Shown here in pieces: positions 8,930 through 17,423 of a stretch of DNA of 64,000 nucleotides (within the stretch, counting starts at the first letter, position 1; the number at the start of each line of letters is the position of its first letter). The stretch is from Bdellovibrio sp. 22V (GTDB lineage Bacteria > Bdellovibrionota > Bdellovibrionia > Bdellovibrionales > Bdellovibrionaceae): NCBI RefSeq assembly GCF_030169785.1, contig NZ_CP125854.1, positions 2,728,001 through 2,792,000 of the forward strand. Reading direction: 5' to 3'. Made by a program: the position numbers and the translations under genes. The notes under the pieces were generated by a model. It was not told the DNA's origin, searched no databases, and saw nothing but the letters and a program-made list of their open reading frames with translations.

Positions 8930-9541
8930 ATGCCAGAAATTAAAAATTACGACGGAAAAAAGAAACACGGTCACAAAGGTGATCATCATAAAAAGCATGA
9001 AAAGCATCATGCCAAACACTCAGCGAATAAACGCCGTCCTCACCATGAGGAACCTCGCGAGGCCGACGAAATTATCACAGACGCTGAAGGCACGATTCTA
9101 GAAGCTGCCGATATTATGGAAGAAACGGATGCGATCAACACGGAAGCGCAAAACGAAGGTGTTAAAATAGACGAAGCTCCGATTCATGACTTCCATGCGG
9201 AAGCCAACATGGCGGAATCGAATATGGCGGAAGATGATAATTCTTTTGAAACGGAAGCGGAGAAACACGAGGAGAAAACTCATCTAGAGTTTTACGGCAG
9301 TGAATTGATCCGTCAAAAAGCTCCGAAAGTGATGGAGCTGGCTGATTCCGTAGCTGAAGAGTGGAAAAAAGACGGTCAGTTCGAGGGACTTCCTGTCGGA
9401 AATCCTTTGGCGCAAATCGCCGCAGCAAAAGCTTTACGTACGGCCAAAGATGTGGAAAAGAAGCTCGAGGAAAAAGGCGTTTTCGTAATGGCGAAGATGG
9501 GCCTTGATTACGTTAAATCGAAGATTGAAAAGAAACATTAA
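8930..9541 (+). CDS. Charged His/Glu-rich protein, candidate ParA partner
   Basis: A protein of 203 residues with no recognised family. The first ~45 residues are lysine/histidine-rich (KKKHGHKGDHHKKHEKHH), the middle ~90 are acidic and probably disordered (EADEIITDAEG, MAESNMAEDDNSFETEAEKHEEK), and the last ~75 are predicted helices (LIRQKAPKVMELADSVAEEW and on). The layout of disordered basic head plus helical tail, directly after an orphan ParA, resembles adaptor proteins such as McdB in outline only. A GTG two codons earlier is possible, but the AAGAGG site fits the ATG at 8930. Its stop overlaps the BolA start by one base. Confidence 0.78.
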   Translation: MPEIKNYDGKKKHGHKGDHHKKHEKHHAKHSANKRRPHHEEPREADEIITDAEGTILEAADIMEETDAINTEAQNEGVKIDEAPIHDFHAEANMAESNMAEDDNSFETEAEKHEEKTHLEFYGSELIRQKAPKVMELADSVAEEWKKDGQFEGLPVGNPLAQIAAAKALRTAKDVEKKLEEKGVFVMAKMGLDYVKSKIEKKH

Positions 9542-9867
9542 TGTCCCGTGAAGCTCGTATCCGCGAAATTTTGACTCAGGCCCTTGCTCCGCTCCATTTG
9601 GAGGTCGAAAACGAGAGCCACATGCATTCCGTTCCCGCAAACAGCGAAACTCATTTCAAAGTTTTGGTGGTTTCCCCGCAGTTTGAGGGAAAGAGTCGTA
9701 TTGATCGTCAGCGCCTCGTGAACGAGCTTTTAGCAACGGAGCTTCGTTCTGGGCTCCATGCGCTCACCCAGCGTGCTTTGACCCCGCAGGAATGGGATCA
9801 GCAACGCGCCAAAATGGCTTTTGAATCTCCAGAGTGTCTGGGTGGTTCAAAGCACGACAAAAAGTAG
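9541..9867 (+). CDS. BolA-family protein
   Basis: A protein of 108 residues with the BolA class II KH-like fold signature: HFKVLVVSPQFEGKSRIDRQRLVN, then LHALTQRALTPQEW with the conserved HAL motif near the C-terminus. BolA proteins pair with monothiol glutaredoxins in iron-sulfur or redox signalling and can bind DNA. Translation probably couples to the upstream gene through the shared base of TAATG. The link between this protein and the ParA pair is positional only. Confidence 0.9.
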   Translation: MSREARIREILTQALAPLHLEVENESHMHSVPANSETHFKVLVVSPQFEGKSRIDRQRLVNELLATELRSGLHALTQRALTPQEWDQQRAKMAFESPECLGGSKHDKK

Positions 9868-9894
9868 GAAAAAGGTACCTGGGACCTTTTTCCT
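9866..9894. terminator. AGGAAAAAGGT palindrome, terminator-like
   Basis: A perfect 11-bp inverted repeat, AGGAAAAAGGT and ACCTTTTTCCT, around a 7-nt spacer. It overlaps the bolA stop and sits between convergent genes. The T-run lies in the 3' stem on both strands. Related palindromes lie at 4354-4381 and 11952-11970. Confidence 0.6.
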
Positions 9895-9897
9895 CGT

Positions 9898-10146
9898 CTA
9901 TTCACCGAATTCGTTTAATTTTGATTTGAGTTCGCCTAAGAGGCGTTTGACTTCAAGGAGCTGTTCTTCGTCAGGAGAGAGCTTGTTGGACATTTGCTCG
10001 CTGAGGACGTCCCAACTGTCAAGAGCCTGCTTGAGATCTTGATTCAAGTTCCCAAACAAAGATTTCCGCGAAGATTCTTTCTTTTCGGTCGTTGCCGAAG
10101 AATCCTGGGAATTGTTCTGTTGTCTCTCTATGATGCCGTCACTCAT
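9898..10146 (-). CDS. Small hypothetical protein, 82 aa
   Basis: A hydrophilic protein of 82 residues: a Ser/Gln-rich N-terminal half (ERQQNNSQDSSATTEKKESS) and a heptad-like helical second half (LSEQMSNKLSPDEEQLLEVK and on) that may form a coiled coil. It is convergent with bolA and divergent from ettA. No family is recognised and no clear ribosome-binding site is seen, so the call rests on frame length, composition and the otherwise empty interval. Confidence 0.6.
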   Translation of the reverse strand: MSDGIIERQQNNSQDSSATTEKKESSRKSLFGNLNQDLKQALDSWDVLSEQMSNKLSPDEEQLLEVKRLLGELKSKLNEFGE

Positions 10147-10279
10147 TCGTATCTAAAATTCTGCTTATTTTTTCTACCGAAAGCGCTTCATGCGCAGGGG
10201 CGATAGTGTGATAAATGGAACTCCATTTGACAAGTATTTTTAGCCTGGTAAAGATACTGTTTTTCAGGAGTGTGACATC

Positions 10280-11950
10280 ATGTCTCAAGAGATTATCTAC
10301 ACAATGAAGGGCGTAAGTAAAGTATATCCTCCACAAAGATACGTGTTGAAGGATATTTATCTTTCTTACTTCTACGGAGCTAAGATCGGCGTTCTTGGTC
10401 TGAACGGTTCTGGCAAGTCGACTTTGCTTAGAATTATGGCAGGTGTGGATAAAGACTTCCTCGGTGAAGCTTTCCCATCGAAAACAATGAAAGTCGGTTA
10501 CTTCGAGCAAGAACCGCAATTGGATGAAACTCTGACGGTGAAAGAAAATATCTTTGCCGGTATGGGGGAGCTTCCCAAACTCATGAAAGAGTACAATGCC
10601 ATCAACGATAAATTCAGCGATCCTGACTTGGATCCGGATGAAATGAACAAGCTCATCGAAAAGCAGGGCGCGATCCAAGAAAAATTGGAAGCGTTGGGAG
10701 CTTGGGACGTTGATCAAAAGATTGAAATCGTGATGGACGCTCTTCGTTGTCCAGATGGTGATTTGCCTGTGACAAATCTTTCCGGTGGTGAAAGACGTCG
10801 TGTTGCTTTGGCAAGATTGATCATGTCAGAGCCGGATATTTTACTTCTGGACGAGCCGACGAATCATCTGGATGCTGAATCCGTGGCATGGTTGGAACAA
10901 TATCTTTCAAAATTCCCGGGAACTGTTATCGCGGTGACGCATGACCGTTACTTCTTGGACAACGTGGCCGGCTGGATCCTGGAGTTGGATCGCGGTGAAG
11001 GTATTCCTTGGAAAGGAAACTACTCATCTTGGCTGGAACAAAAAGACAAGCGTATGGCAAATGAAGCCAAAGACCAAGCCCGCAAAGCAAAAACTTTGGA
11101 GCGTGAGTTGGAGTGGATTCGTCAGGGTGCTAAAGCTCGTCAGGCGAAGTCCAAAGCGCGTATTTCTAACTACGAAAATCTGATTAAAGAGGCGTCTCCA
11201 GAGAAAATCCAAGAGATGTCCATCTACATCCCACCGGGACCTCGTTTGGGGGATATCGTTGTTGAAGCCAAAGGCATCACAAAAGCTTACGATCACAAGG
11301 TTCTTTTGGACGACGTGAGCTTCACAATCCCGCGTGGTGCGATTGTCGGCGTTATCGGGCCGAACGGTGTCGGTAAATCGACGCTCTTCCGTATGATCAC
11401 GGGTAAAGAGCAACCAGACAGCGGTTCTTTCAAAGTCGGTGAAACAGTGAAGATCGCTTATGTGGATCAAACGCGCGAAACGTTGGATCCGAACAAAACA
11501 ATCTTTGAAGAGCTTTCGGGCGGCGCTGACGTGATCCAATTGGGATCGCGTGAGATCAATGCGCGTCAGTACGTTTCTTGGTTTAACTTCTCCGGTACGG
11601 ATCAACAGAAAAAAGTCGGTCAGTTGTCGGGTGGGGAGAGAAACCGCGTGAACATGGCGAAGATCTTGAAGCAAGGTGCGAACTTATTGCTTCTCGATGA
11701 GCCGACGAATGATTTGGACGTGAACACAATGCGTGCCCTTGAAGAAGCGCTTCTCGAGTTCGGTGGATCTGCGGTCGTGATTTCGCATGATCGTTGGTTC
11801 TTGGACCGTGTGTGCACGCATATCATGGCGTTTGAGGGTGATTCTAAAATCGAATTCTTCCCAGGCAACTTCTCCGAATACGAAGAAGACCGCAAGAAAC
11901 GTTTTGGCGAAAACGCAGGACCCAAACGCGTACGCTTCAAAATGGTTTAA
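10280..11950 (+). CDS. ettA: Energy-dependent translational throttle protein EttA (ABC-F)
   Basis: An ABC-F ATPase of 556 residues, the same length as E. coli EttA (555). It binds the ribosomal E site and gates entry into elongation according to energy state. Two ABC domains are visible: Walker A GLNGSGKST and GPNGVGKST, signatures NLSGGERRRVALARL and QLSGGERNRVNMAKI, and Walker B LLLDEPTNHLD and LLLDEPTNDLD. The N-terminus (IIYTMKGVSKVYPP) and the long linker (about 245-320) match EttA rather than Uup. A CAGGAG site precedes the ATG. Confidence 0.95.
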   Translation: MSQEIIYTMKGVSKVYPPQRYVLKDIYLSYFYGAKIGVLGLNGSGKSTLLRIMAGVDKDFLGEAFPSKTMKVGYFEQEPQLDETLTVKENIFAGMGELPKLMKEYNAINDKFSDPDLDPDEMNKLIEKQGAIQEKLEALGAWDVDQKIEIVMDALRCPDGDLPVTNLSGGERRRVALARLIMSEPDILLLDEPTNHLDAESVAWLEQYLSKFPGTVIAVTHDRYFLDNVAGWILELDRGEGIPWKGNYSSWLEQKDKRMANEAKDQARKAKTLERELEWIRQGAKARQAKSKARISNYENLIKEASPEKIQEMSIYIPPGPRLGDIVVEAKGITKAYDHKVLLDDVSFTIPRGAIVGVIGPNGVGKSTLFRMITGKEQPDSGSFKVGETVKIAYVDQTRETLDPNKTIFEELSGGADVIQLGSREINARQYVSWFNFSGTDQQKKVGQLSGGERNRVNMAKILKQGANLLLLDEPTNDLDVNTMRALEEALLEFGGSAVVISHDRWFLDRVCTHIMAFEGDSKIEFFPGNFSEYEEDRKKRFGENAGPKRVRFKMV

Positions 11951-11951
11951 A

Positions 11952-11970
11952 GAAAAAAGGTACCTTTTTC
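11952..11970. repeat. GAAAAAAGGTACCTTTTTC palindrome
   Basis: A near-perfect palindrome centred on GGTACC, with no loop, right after the ettA stop and just before a conventional terminator. It shares the AAAAAGGTACC core with the palindrome at 9866-9894 and resembles that at 4354-4381. Confidence 0.6.
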
Positions 11971-11976
11971 CGATAG

Positions 11977-12004
11977 AAAAAGAGCGGGGCGACCCGCTCT
12001 TTTT
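11977..12004. terminator. Bidirectional intrinsic terminator
   Basis: A 12-bp perfect stem, AAAAAGAGCGGG and CCCGCTCTTTTT, with loop GCGA lies between the convergent ettA and MAT fibre 1 genes. It has a T-run on each strand, so it should stop transcripts from both sides. Confidence 0.9.
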
Positions 12005-12007
12005 ATT

Positions 12008-15000
12008 TTAGTGGCAAGTGAAGGCGACGTTGCCGACGAGGCCTTGCATGTGTTGCACGGACCAGACGCCCGTACTGGTGTCAAAGGCGACCGTAGCGTA
12101 GACGCTTCCGAGGTTGGTGTTCGTTGTAACAACAGCACCCGCCGGATCTCTTAGGTTAGTTCCCCAGCCTTTCCACTCGACATCGACAATATAGACGGTG
12201 GCACTCAATTTTCCGATCGTCATTCGGTAAGTTCCATTCCAAGTCGTATCGTAACCGTCAAAAAAATTGTTGGCGCTGGGACCTGCACCGCAACCGACTG
12301 TGTCTTTAAAGCGAGGACCTGCGGCTCTCCACGTGAAAGTTTCGTCTTGATGTGTATCCATATAAGAAGCTGTGAGAAAGGCCGGCATATTTGTCGTGCG
12401 AGTTGTACCATCCCATATCGATACGAGTTGGCCAAAGTTAGGTTGTTTGATCCCGCCGTTGACATGGAGTTTCGACGTTGGCGTCGTGACATCAACACCC
12501 ACATTTCCTTCGCCGGTGACGGTAAGTTTTGAAACGTCATTAATAACGACATTCACAAGTTTCGTGTTTGCAGAAGCAAAGCCAGTATTGTCTTTTTGCA
12601 AAACGTAAATCCCGGTATTCCCAAACAAGTTGTCCGTACCACCGATGAAAGCGGCTGTCACATTCGTCAAACCATTAAAGGCTTTTTGTACTTCAAAGCG
12701 TTTGGTAGTGCTTGCCGCGCCAATCACGACGTTCCCCGAAGAATCAACAACCATGCGCTCCACACTGTTCGTTGCAATAGAAACTGGTTCAGGCTGAGTG
12801 GTCGTTAACGTCAATCCGTTAGCGGTGCCGAGTCCGTCACCGATATAACCGGATTGCGTTCCCACGGAATCCGTAAAACTGATGTAGTTGGTTCGAGCGA
12901 CTTCAGCGTTGGTGTTGTCAGTGTCCCGCACCTCAAGGGTCGGAGTTCCACCCGCAACAATGGACGCCGTGGAGCGCGCGATACCATTTACATCCAACTT
13001 TATCCCTGTGCCCGGAGTCAGAGTACCGATACCCACGTTGCCGCTGCCGTTAATGACCATACGCTCGGCATTGTTGACGACAAAATCCATTCGCTGGTTA
13101 GAAAAAGTCGACGAGTTGACGTTGTACTTAATCGCGCCATGGGTGATCGTTCCGGTATCCCCAAAGTAAATAGAAGCTCTGTTTCCGTTTGTAGTATATA
13201 AATTAAGACCCACGCCGCCGATGGCTTCTTTTTCAAAGATAGCGACAGCATCCGTTGTTCCACCATTTGCAGAAAACGCTTCACCTTTGACATGCAGTTT
13301 TCCGCCAACGCCCATAGAACGAATGGCTCCGCCCGAAACATCCAGTTTCGCCCCGGGGGAGGTCGTACCAATACCGACGAATCCAGTGTTTCCGATTGTG
13401 ACTGCCGTCGCGTTGTTTGTTTTAAACGCAAATTTTTGCGCGTCGTTAGTGCCGATCGTGATTGTCGCGCCAGTCGTGTTACCGCCATCGACGATATTTG
13501 TTCCCGAAGAGGGGAGAAGAGAGGAAGGAATTTTTCCAGTGCCGTCCAACTCAACAAGATTCCCGGCGGCTGTTCCAAAATTTTTAGTCGCTGCGGTTCC
13601 AAGTCCTGTTACTTGGGTGTTTGCAATGGCGATCGTCGTACATGCGAACGTGTCTGTAATCGCACTCCAAGTCAAAGTTTTGTCTGCGGTCGCACAAGAG
13701 GCCGGCATTTGCGCCGTTCCCGTCACTGTCGAGCGCAGTTGGCCAAAGCCGAAAAACTGCGGCACCCAGTCCGTGCCGTTATGAACAAAAGTGTGACCTG
13801 TTTGTGGTGTTGTCGTTGAAACATTCACGCCGCGAATTTTTTCAACGGTTGTGCTGTTCGTTCCTGCTATGGATGTGACATCGCCACTCAGATTCGGAAT
13901 GTCCGTATTCGCCAGCGTTCCCCCTGCGGTGACAAGGCCTTTGGCGCTGACAGTGACTTTCGCGTAACTTCCTGCCGTGACTGAATCCGCCAAAGAAATG
14001 ACGGGGGTGGCTCCTCCAGAGCTGACGACGGGAGCCGTTGCGGTCACGGAAGTGACGCTGCCGGAAGAAGGTGTCGACCAAGAAAGTACACCTGCACCAT
14101 TCGTTGTAAGCACTTGACCGTTGCTTCCTGCAGAGTCAGGAAAACGCAACGTCAAATCCGTCGCAAGCGTTGTTGGAGCTTTCAGCTCGACATAGTTACT
14201 GCCTTGATAAACGCGCACGCCGTTGGAAGTTTGAATAAGGCCGCTGGTATTAATCGCTGTTGAGCCGCCGATAGTTCCCGAAGTGACCGCATCACCGGAA
14301 ACTTTGCCTGCCGTTGAGATCGTTGCGAGTTTGCTGTCAGCAATCGCGGCGCCCGCTGCGATATCGGCATTAACGATGGTGCCGTCATCAATTTTAGAGG
14401 ATGTGACCGCTCCATCGACGATCTTGTTTGTGGAAACAGTGTTGTCGTTTAAAGTCACGGTGGCAGTAGGACTTCCACTCGACGACACATCTCCGCTTAA
14501 TCCCGTTAAAGCACCCGTGGTTCCTTGATCATCCGCCGGAGCCCATTGGGTGCCGTTGTACTTTAGAACTTTTCCGCTGGCGATGCCCGTCATATCGACA
14601 GCAACACCTTTGATTTTATCAACGCTTGTGGCGGTTTGCGCACCGGAAACATCGCCACTCAGATTGCCCGTAAAACCCGCGGCACTTCCTGCAATATTTC
14701 CTGTAACATTGCTTCCTGAAACGGAAGGGGCCGTACATTCAAAAGTCCCTGCTGGGGCGATATGGCGCAGGTACTCTCCGGCACCACAAAAAGGAAGGTC
14801 TGCTTTTGCCACGAAATCCGCAGCAGCATACGTTCCCAGTTTTTGCGCAGTCTGCGCCACCTTCGCATGTCCAGCAAATGGGACAGAGCGAATCTCACTG
14901 TCGGGTGTAATGAGCTTCCAGCCGGTGCCATCGTAAAATTGCACGCGCAACACGCGTTTATCGTCGGTGAGGGGAGTATAGACGCCACCGCCTTCACAGT

Positions 15001-15322
15001 TAAATGTCGTCGCGTTGTCAAAGCTGTCTAAGAGTTTAAAACCCGCAGCCGCTGGATAATTTTTCGTACCCGTACCGATCGGCACGTCAAAGACGCCGCC
15101 AGAGTTACGCATATCCACAGCACTTGAAGTTTCACGATAAAGCGCACAGCTTCCTGTCGGATTCATGATCGTAAATTCGAATTGAACGCCATTGACTTCA
15201 AGAGCATCGCCTTGCGCATTTTTTATTCGCCCTTGATAAGTGAGCGATCCCGGAGCGGCAAAAGCCAAAGAAGAATTTATGAGTATTAAAATGAATATGC
15301 CGATGACGTTCCGTTTTTTCAT
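12008..15322 (-). CDS. MAT-type secreted fibre/adhesin 1
   Basis: A protein of 1104 residues. It has a signal peptide (MKKRNVIGIFILILINSSLAFA) and then the N-terminal domain shared by the three fibres here: PGSLTYQGRIKNAQGDAL...FTIMNPTGSC...VFDVPIGTGTKNYP. The long middle is low-complexity Ser/Thr/Gly/Ala with phage-tail-fibre-like units such as SGNVGIGTLTPGTGIKLDV and TGFVGIGTTSPGAKLDVSG. The last ~140 residues form a distinct aromatic tip (FTWRAAGPRFKDTV to NVAFTCH), with no S74 peptidase. Such proteins form trimeric surface fibres for prey recognition in Bdellovibrio; the target is unknown. On the coding strand TATAAT lies four bases before the ATG with no ribosome-binding site, so the message may be leaderless. 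Confidence 0.88.
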   Translation of the reverse strand: MKKRNVIGIFILILINSSLAFAAPGSLTYQGRIKNAQGDALEVNGVQFEFTIMNPTGSCALYRETSSAVDMRNSGGVFDVPIGTGTKNYPAAAGFKLLDSFDNATTFNCEGGGVYTPLTDDKRVLRVQFYDGTGWKLITPDSEIRSVPFAGHAKVAQTAQKLGTYAAADFVAKADLPFCGAGEYLRHIAPAGTFECTAPSVSGSNVTGNIAGSAAGFTGNLSGDVSGAQTATSVDKIKGVAVDMTGIASGKVLKYNGTQWAPADDQGTTGALTGLSGDVSSSGSPTATVTLNDNTVSTNKIVDGAVTSSKIDDGTIVNADIAAGAAIADSKLATISTAGKVSGDAVTSGTIGGSTAINTSGLIQTSNGVRVYQGSNYVELKAPTTLATDLTLRFPDSAGSNGQVLTTNGAGVLSWSTPSSGSVTSVTATAPVVSSGGATPVISLADSVTAGSYAKVTVSAKGLVTAGGTLANTDIPNLSGDVTSIAGTNSTTVEKIRGVNVSTTTPQTGHTFVHNGTDWVPQFFGFGQLRSTVTGTAQMPASCATADKTLTWSAITDTFACTTIAIANTQVTGLGTAATKNFGTAAGNLVELDGTGKIPSSLLPSSGTNIVDGGNTTGATITIGTNDAQKFAFKTNNATAVTIGNTGFVGIGTTSPGAKLDVSGGAIRSMGVGGKLHVKGEAFSANGGTTDAVAIFEKEAIGGVGLNLYTTNGNRASIYFGDTGTITHGAIKYNVNSSTFSNQRMDFVVNNAERMVINGSGNVGIGTLTPGTGIKLDVNGIARSTASIVAGGTPTLEVRDTDNTNAEVARTNYISFTDSVGTQSGYIGDGLGTANGLTLTTTQPEPVSIATNSVERMVVDSSGNVVIGAASTTKRFEVQKAFNGLTNVTAAFIGGTDNLFGNTGIYVLQKDNTGFASANTKLVNVVINDVSKLTVTGEGNVGVDVTTPTSKLHVNGGIKQPNFGQLVSIWDGTTRTTNMPAFLTASYMDTHQDETFTWRAAGPRFKDTVGCGAGPSANNFFDGYDTTWNGTYRMTIGKLSATVYIVDVEWKGWGTNLRDPAGAVVTTNTNLGSVYATVAFDTSTGVWSVQHMQGLVGNVAFTCH

Positions 15323-15412
15323 AAGGATTATATCGGCAGAAACAATCTTATTATTCAGTTCTTTACAGGAAAATCATGTCGATTTGAGAATATGTGAGGA
15401 TCGCTGGTGAAA

Positions 15413-16687
15413 TTAGGCCAAAGGTTGCGCCATTGGCAATTTTAACACCACCCGTGTTCCACGAGGTTTGCCGGACGTCGCAGTTTCATGCGATGTGATC
15501 TCAATCGTTCCGTTCATCATTTGTAGGTACTCTCGGACCAAAGGCATTCCGTATCCTGTGCCTTTTTCACCTTGTGTGCCTACACGTGTGGTTTGTGCGT
15601 TGATATTGAAAATCTGCCCCAGGATAGCTGTAGGAATCCCGATGCCATAATCTTGAATCTCAATGACGACCTCGCTGTCTATTGTATAGGCGCGAAGGTC
15701 AATGCGATCACCAGGGTGCGAGAATTTAATGGCATTGTTCACGAGATTGACCAGGACGACGTTGCTTAAGATCGTTTTTTCGCCGTTGATCAGCATTCGG
15801 TCGCGGGAAATATCCAAAGATAGTTTGATCCCTTTTTGCTGAGCCAGGCCCAGAGTGCTTTCATAGACCTCATGAAGAACCAAAGTTAGAGAAATCGGTT
15901 TTAACGGCAAAGCCGCTTTACCGTCTTTGACGGCTTTTAAATGGCGCACTTGGGCAAGCAGGTTGTTGATATCGTCTACGGCCTTCTCGATTTTTTCAAA
16001 TTCAAGACTGCTGACGTTTTCCCGGTCTTCCTTGGCTTTCACAAGATTGTAGGTCATCGAAGACAAAGTGTTGGCGATATCGTGAATCAAGACACGCAGG
16101 AGGTTTTCGATATCGAGGTTCTTCTCCATCAGGCGTTTCATGAAGCGTTCTTCGCCCATGATATATTGATGCGTCGTAAAACAAGAGAAGATCAGAAAGG
16201 TCACAAGATTAAAAAGTTTCTCCCGGCCATAATTGCCATATTCGCCGATAACATTCGGCCCCAGGCTGTTGGCTTTCAAGTACCAAAAGAAAAGAATGAT
16301 AGCGCCAACGATGACGTAACCGGTAACAGCTCCCTTCAGGCCTATTAAAATACCCAGCACCAACGGAATGGCGGCGAGCCAGAAGACACCGGGGGCGTCG
16401 CCGCCTCCAGACGTCCAAAGAAGGTAGGTGAGCATAAAGATCGCAACAGCCCCCAAAGTGGCGGCGGCATAAAGATAGCTTTTTGATAAACGTAAAACCA
16501 GGGGCGGGAGTATGGCGAATGCTAACCAGCCCGGGATGATCACAGGATTGTAGTCGTAAACTTTGTATTCGAAATTGTACTTGATGACATAGACGAGGCA
16601 GACGGCGATACCAATGAAGTAGATGACTTTGAAATAAGTCAGTCTTTTTTTGTAGGCATCCTCTGATGTAAATTCTAAGTCGTGCAT
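15413..16687 (-). CDS. Membrane sensor histidine kinase
   Basis: A protein of 424 residues. About six membrane spans lie between residues 20 and 175, with no large periplasmic loop, so it probably senses a membrane or intracellular signal. The cytoplasmic part has an H-box LIHDIANTL (His about 202), N-box NLVNNAIKFS, G1 DYGIGIP, and G2 GTGYGMPLV, and ends in a HATPase domain. No response regulator is adjacent. It lies on the same strand 90 bp upstream of MAT fibre 1, so the two could be cotranscribed. Confidence 0.9.
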   Translation of the reverse strand: MHDLEFTSEDAYKKRLTYFKVIYFIGIAVCLVYVIKYNFEYKVYDYNPVIIPGWLAFAILPPLVLRLSKSYLYAAATLGAVAIFMLTYLLWTSGGGDAPGVFWLAAIPLVLGILIGLKGAVTGYVIVGAIILFFWYLKANSLGPNVIGEYGNYGREKLFNLVTFLIFSCFTTHQYIMGEERFMKRLMEKNLDIENLLRVLIHDIANTLSSMTYNLVKAKEDRENVSSLEFEKIEKAVDDINNLLAQVRHLKAVKDGKAALPLKPISLTLVLHEVYESTLGLAQQKGIKLSLDISRDRMLINGEKTILSNVVLVNLVNNAIKFSHPGDRIDLRAYTIDSEVVIEIQDYGIGIPTAILGQIFNINAQTTRVGTQGEKGTGYGMPLVREYLQMMNGTIEITSHETATSGKPRGTRVVLKLPMAQPLA

Positions 16688-16778
16688 TCAACGGTCTTTC
16701 GCTAGAACTTCTAAATACCTATCGGTTCTATACTAAAAGACACAAAGATATTTCACTAATGTAATTTTGTTTACTGTC

Positions 16779-17186
16779 TTAGATTGAAACAACCGATTGA
16801 AGAACTTCATACTGATGTTTGAGATTTACGAAATCTTGTGCGTTTCCGCCGTGGTCGGGGTGCAGAATCAGCGCAGCTTGGCGGAACGCTTTCTTAAGCT
16901 CGGTCGCCGTGAACCCTTCCGACAGATCGTGAATCCATGACTTCATGAACTCGTAAGCCTGGCGTTGGCTGGGGGAGAAACTGTGCGGTTTTCTTTGTGG
17001 ACGAACTTTAGGGGCGGGATAATGTCCACGAGGTGTTTGCAACTCCACGCGACCGATTTGTCCAAGCAAATAAGCTAGATGGGCCGGGTCGGAGTTGAGG
17101 TGAGAAGCTTCATTTCCGAGGGAAGAAGCGGTGTTTTGACCCATTTTCTCTCGAAGAATTTGTTTGAAGCTTGCTTGAAAACTCAT
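16779..17186 (-). CDS. Small J-domain (DnaJ-like) protein
   Basis: The open frame runs further upstream, but that part is coded by the repeat-rich intergenic DNA. The ATG at 17186 (MSFQASFKQILREKMG) has AGGA five bases before it and is preferred; an ATG at 17207 is possible. The protein has 135 residues. The C-terminal ~70 form a J domain with the catalytic HPD tripeptide (ALILHPDHGGN) that stimulates Hsp70 ATPase. No glycine-rich or zinc region follows, so this is a class C J-protein. The N-terminal ~65 residues are unassigned. Confidence 0.8.
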   Translation of the reverse strand: MSFQASFKQILREKMGQNTASSLGNEASHLNSDPAHLAYLLGQIGRVELQTPRGHYPAPKVRPQRKPHSFSPSQRQAYEFMKSWIHDLSEGFTATELKKAFRQAALILHPDHGGNAQDFVNLKHQYEVLQSVVSI

Positions 17187-17238
17187 GCTTTTCCTATCGG
17201 TTTGCATGGCGGAAACCGCAGTCCAGAAGGGGTTTTCC

Positions 17239-17311
17239 GAGGGAAAACGGTCCTTCTGCCGAGGGAAAAAGGGCTGTTTCCCAGGGGAAAAGCCGATTTC
17301 TAGAGGGAAAA
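17239..17311. repeat. Four phased GGGAAAA direct repeats
   Basis: GGGAAAA occurs at 17241, 17263, 17285 and 17305, three of the four within GAGGGAAAA. Spacings are 22, 22 and 20 bp, about two helical turns, so the A-tracts and any bound protein would face the same side of the helix. The array lies between the divergent J-domain and SWIB genes. Confidence 0.6.
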
Positions 17312-17357
17312 ATGCAAAAAAATGCATGAACCCCTCATTTTTTTTTGGACAAACACC

Positions 17358-17382
17358 TGGACTTAGATACACACTAAGTCCA
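17358..17382. promoter_or_regulatory. Palindrome upstream of the SWIB gene
   Basis: A perfect 9-bp inverted repeat, TGGACTTAG and CTAAGTCCA, with a 7-nt spacer, 41 bp ahead of the SWIB start codon. It could be an operator or, if transcribed, a 5' hairpin protecting an abundant message. No T-run follows, so it is not a terminator. Confidence 0.5.
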
Positions 17383-17423
17383 TTCGTATAAACGAGACTA
17401 AAAACCTAACGGAGGAATTTAGA

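Noticed and set aside
12008-15322. Prophage tail-fibre gene (also for 20682-24620 and 33514-36033)
   Set aside because: No other phage structural, lysis or integrase genes are near, and each gene has a Sec signal peptide, which phage fibres lack.
17239-17311. CRISPR array
   Set aside because: Repeats are only 7-9 bp with ~14-bp gaps; no cas genes are in the window.
17190-17372. N-terminal extension of the J-domain protein
   Set aside because: The extension is coded by the phased repeat array and poly-T region; its composition (Phe/Pro repeats) reflects those repeats.
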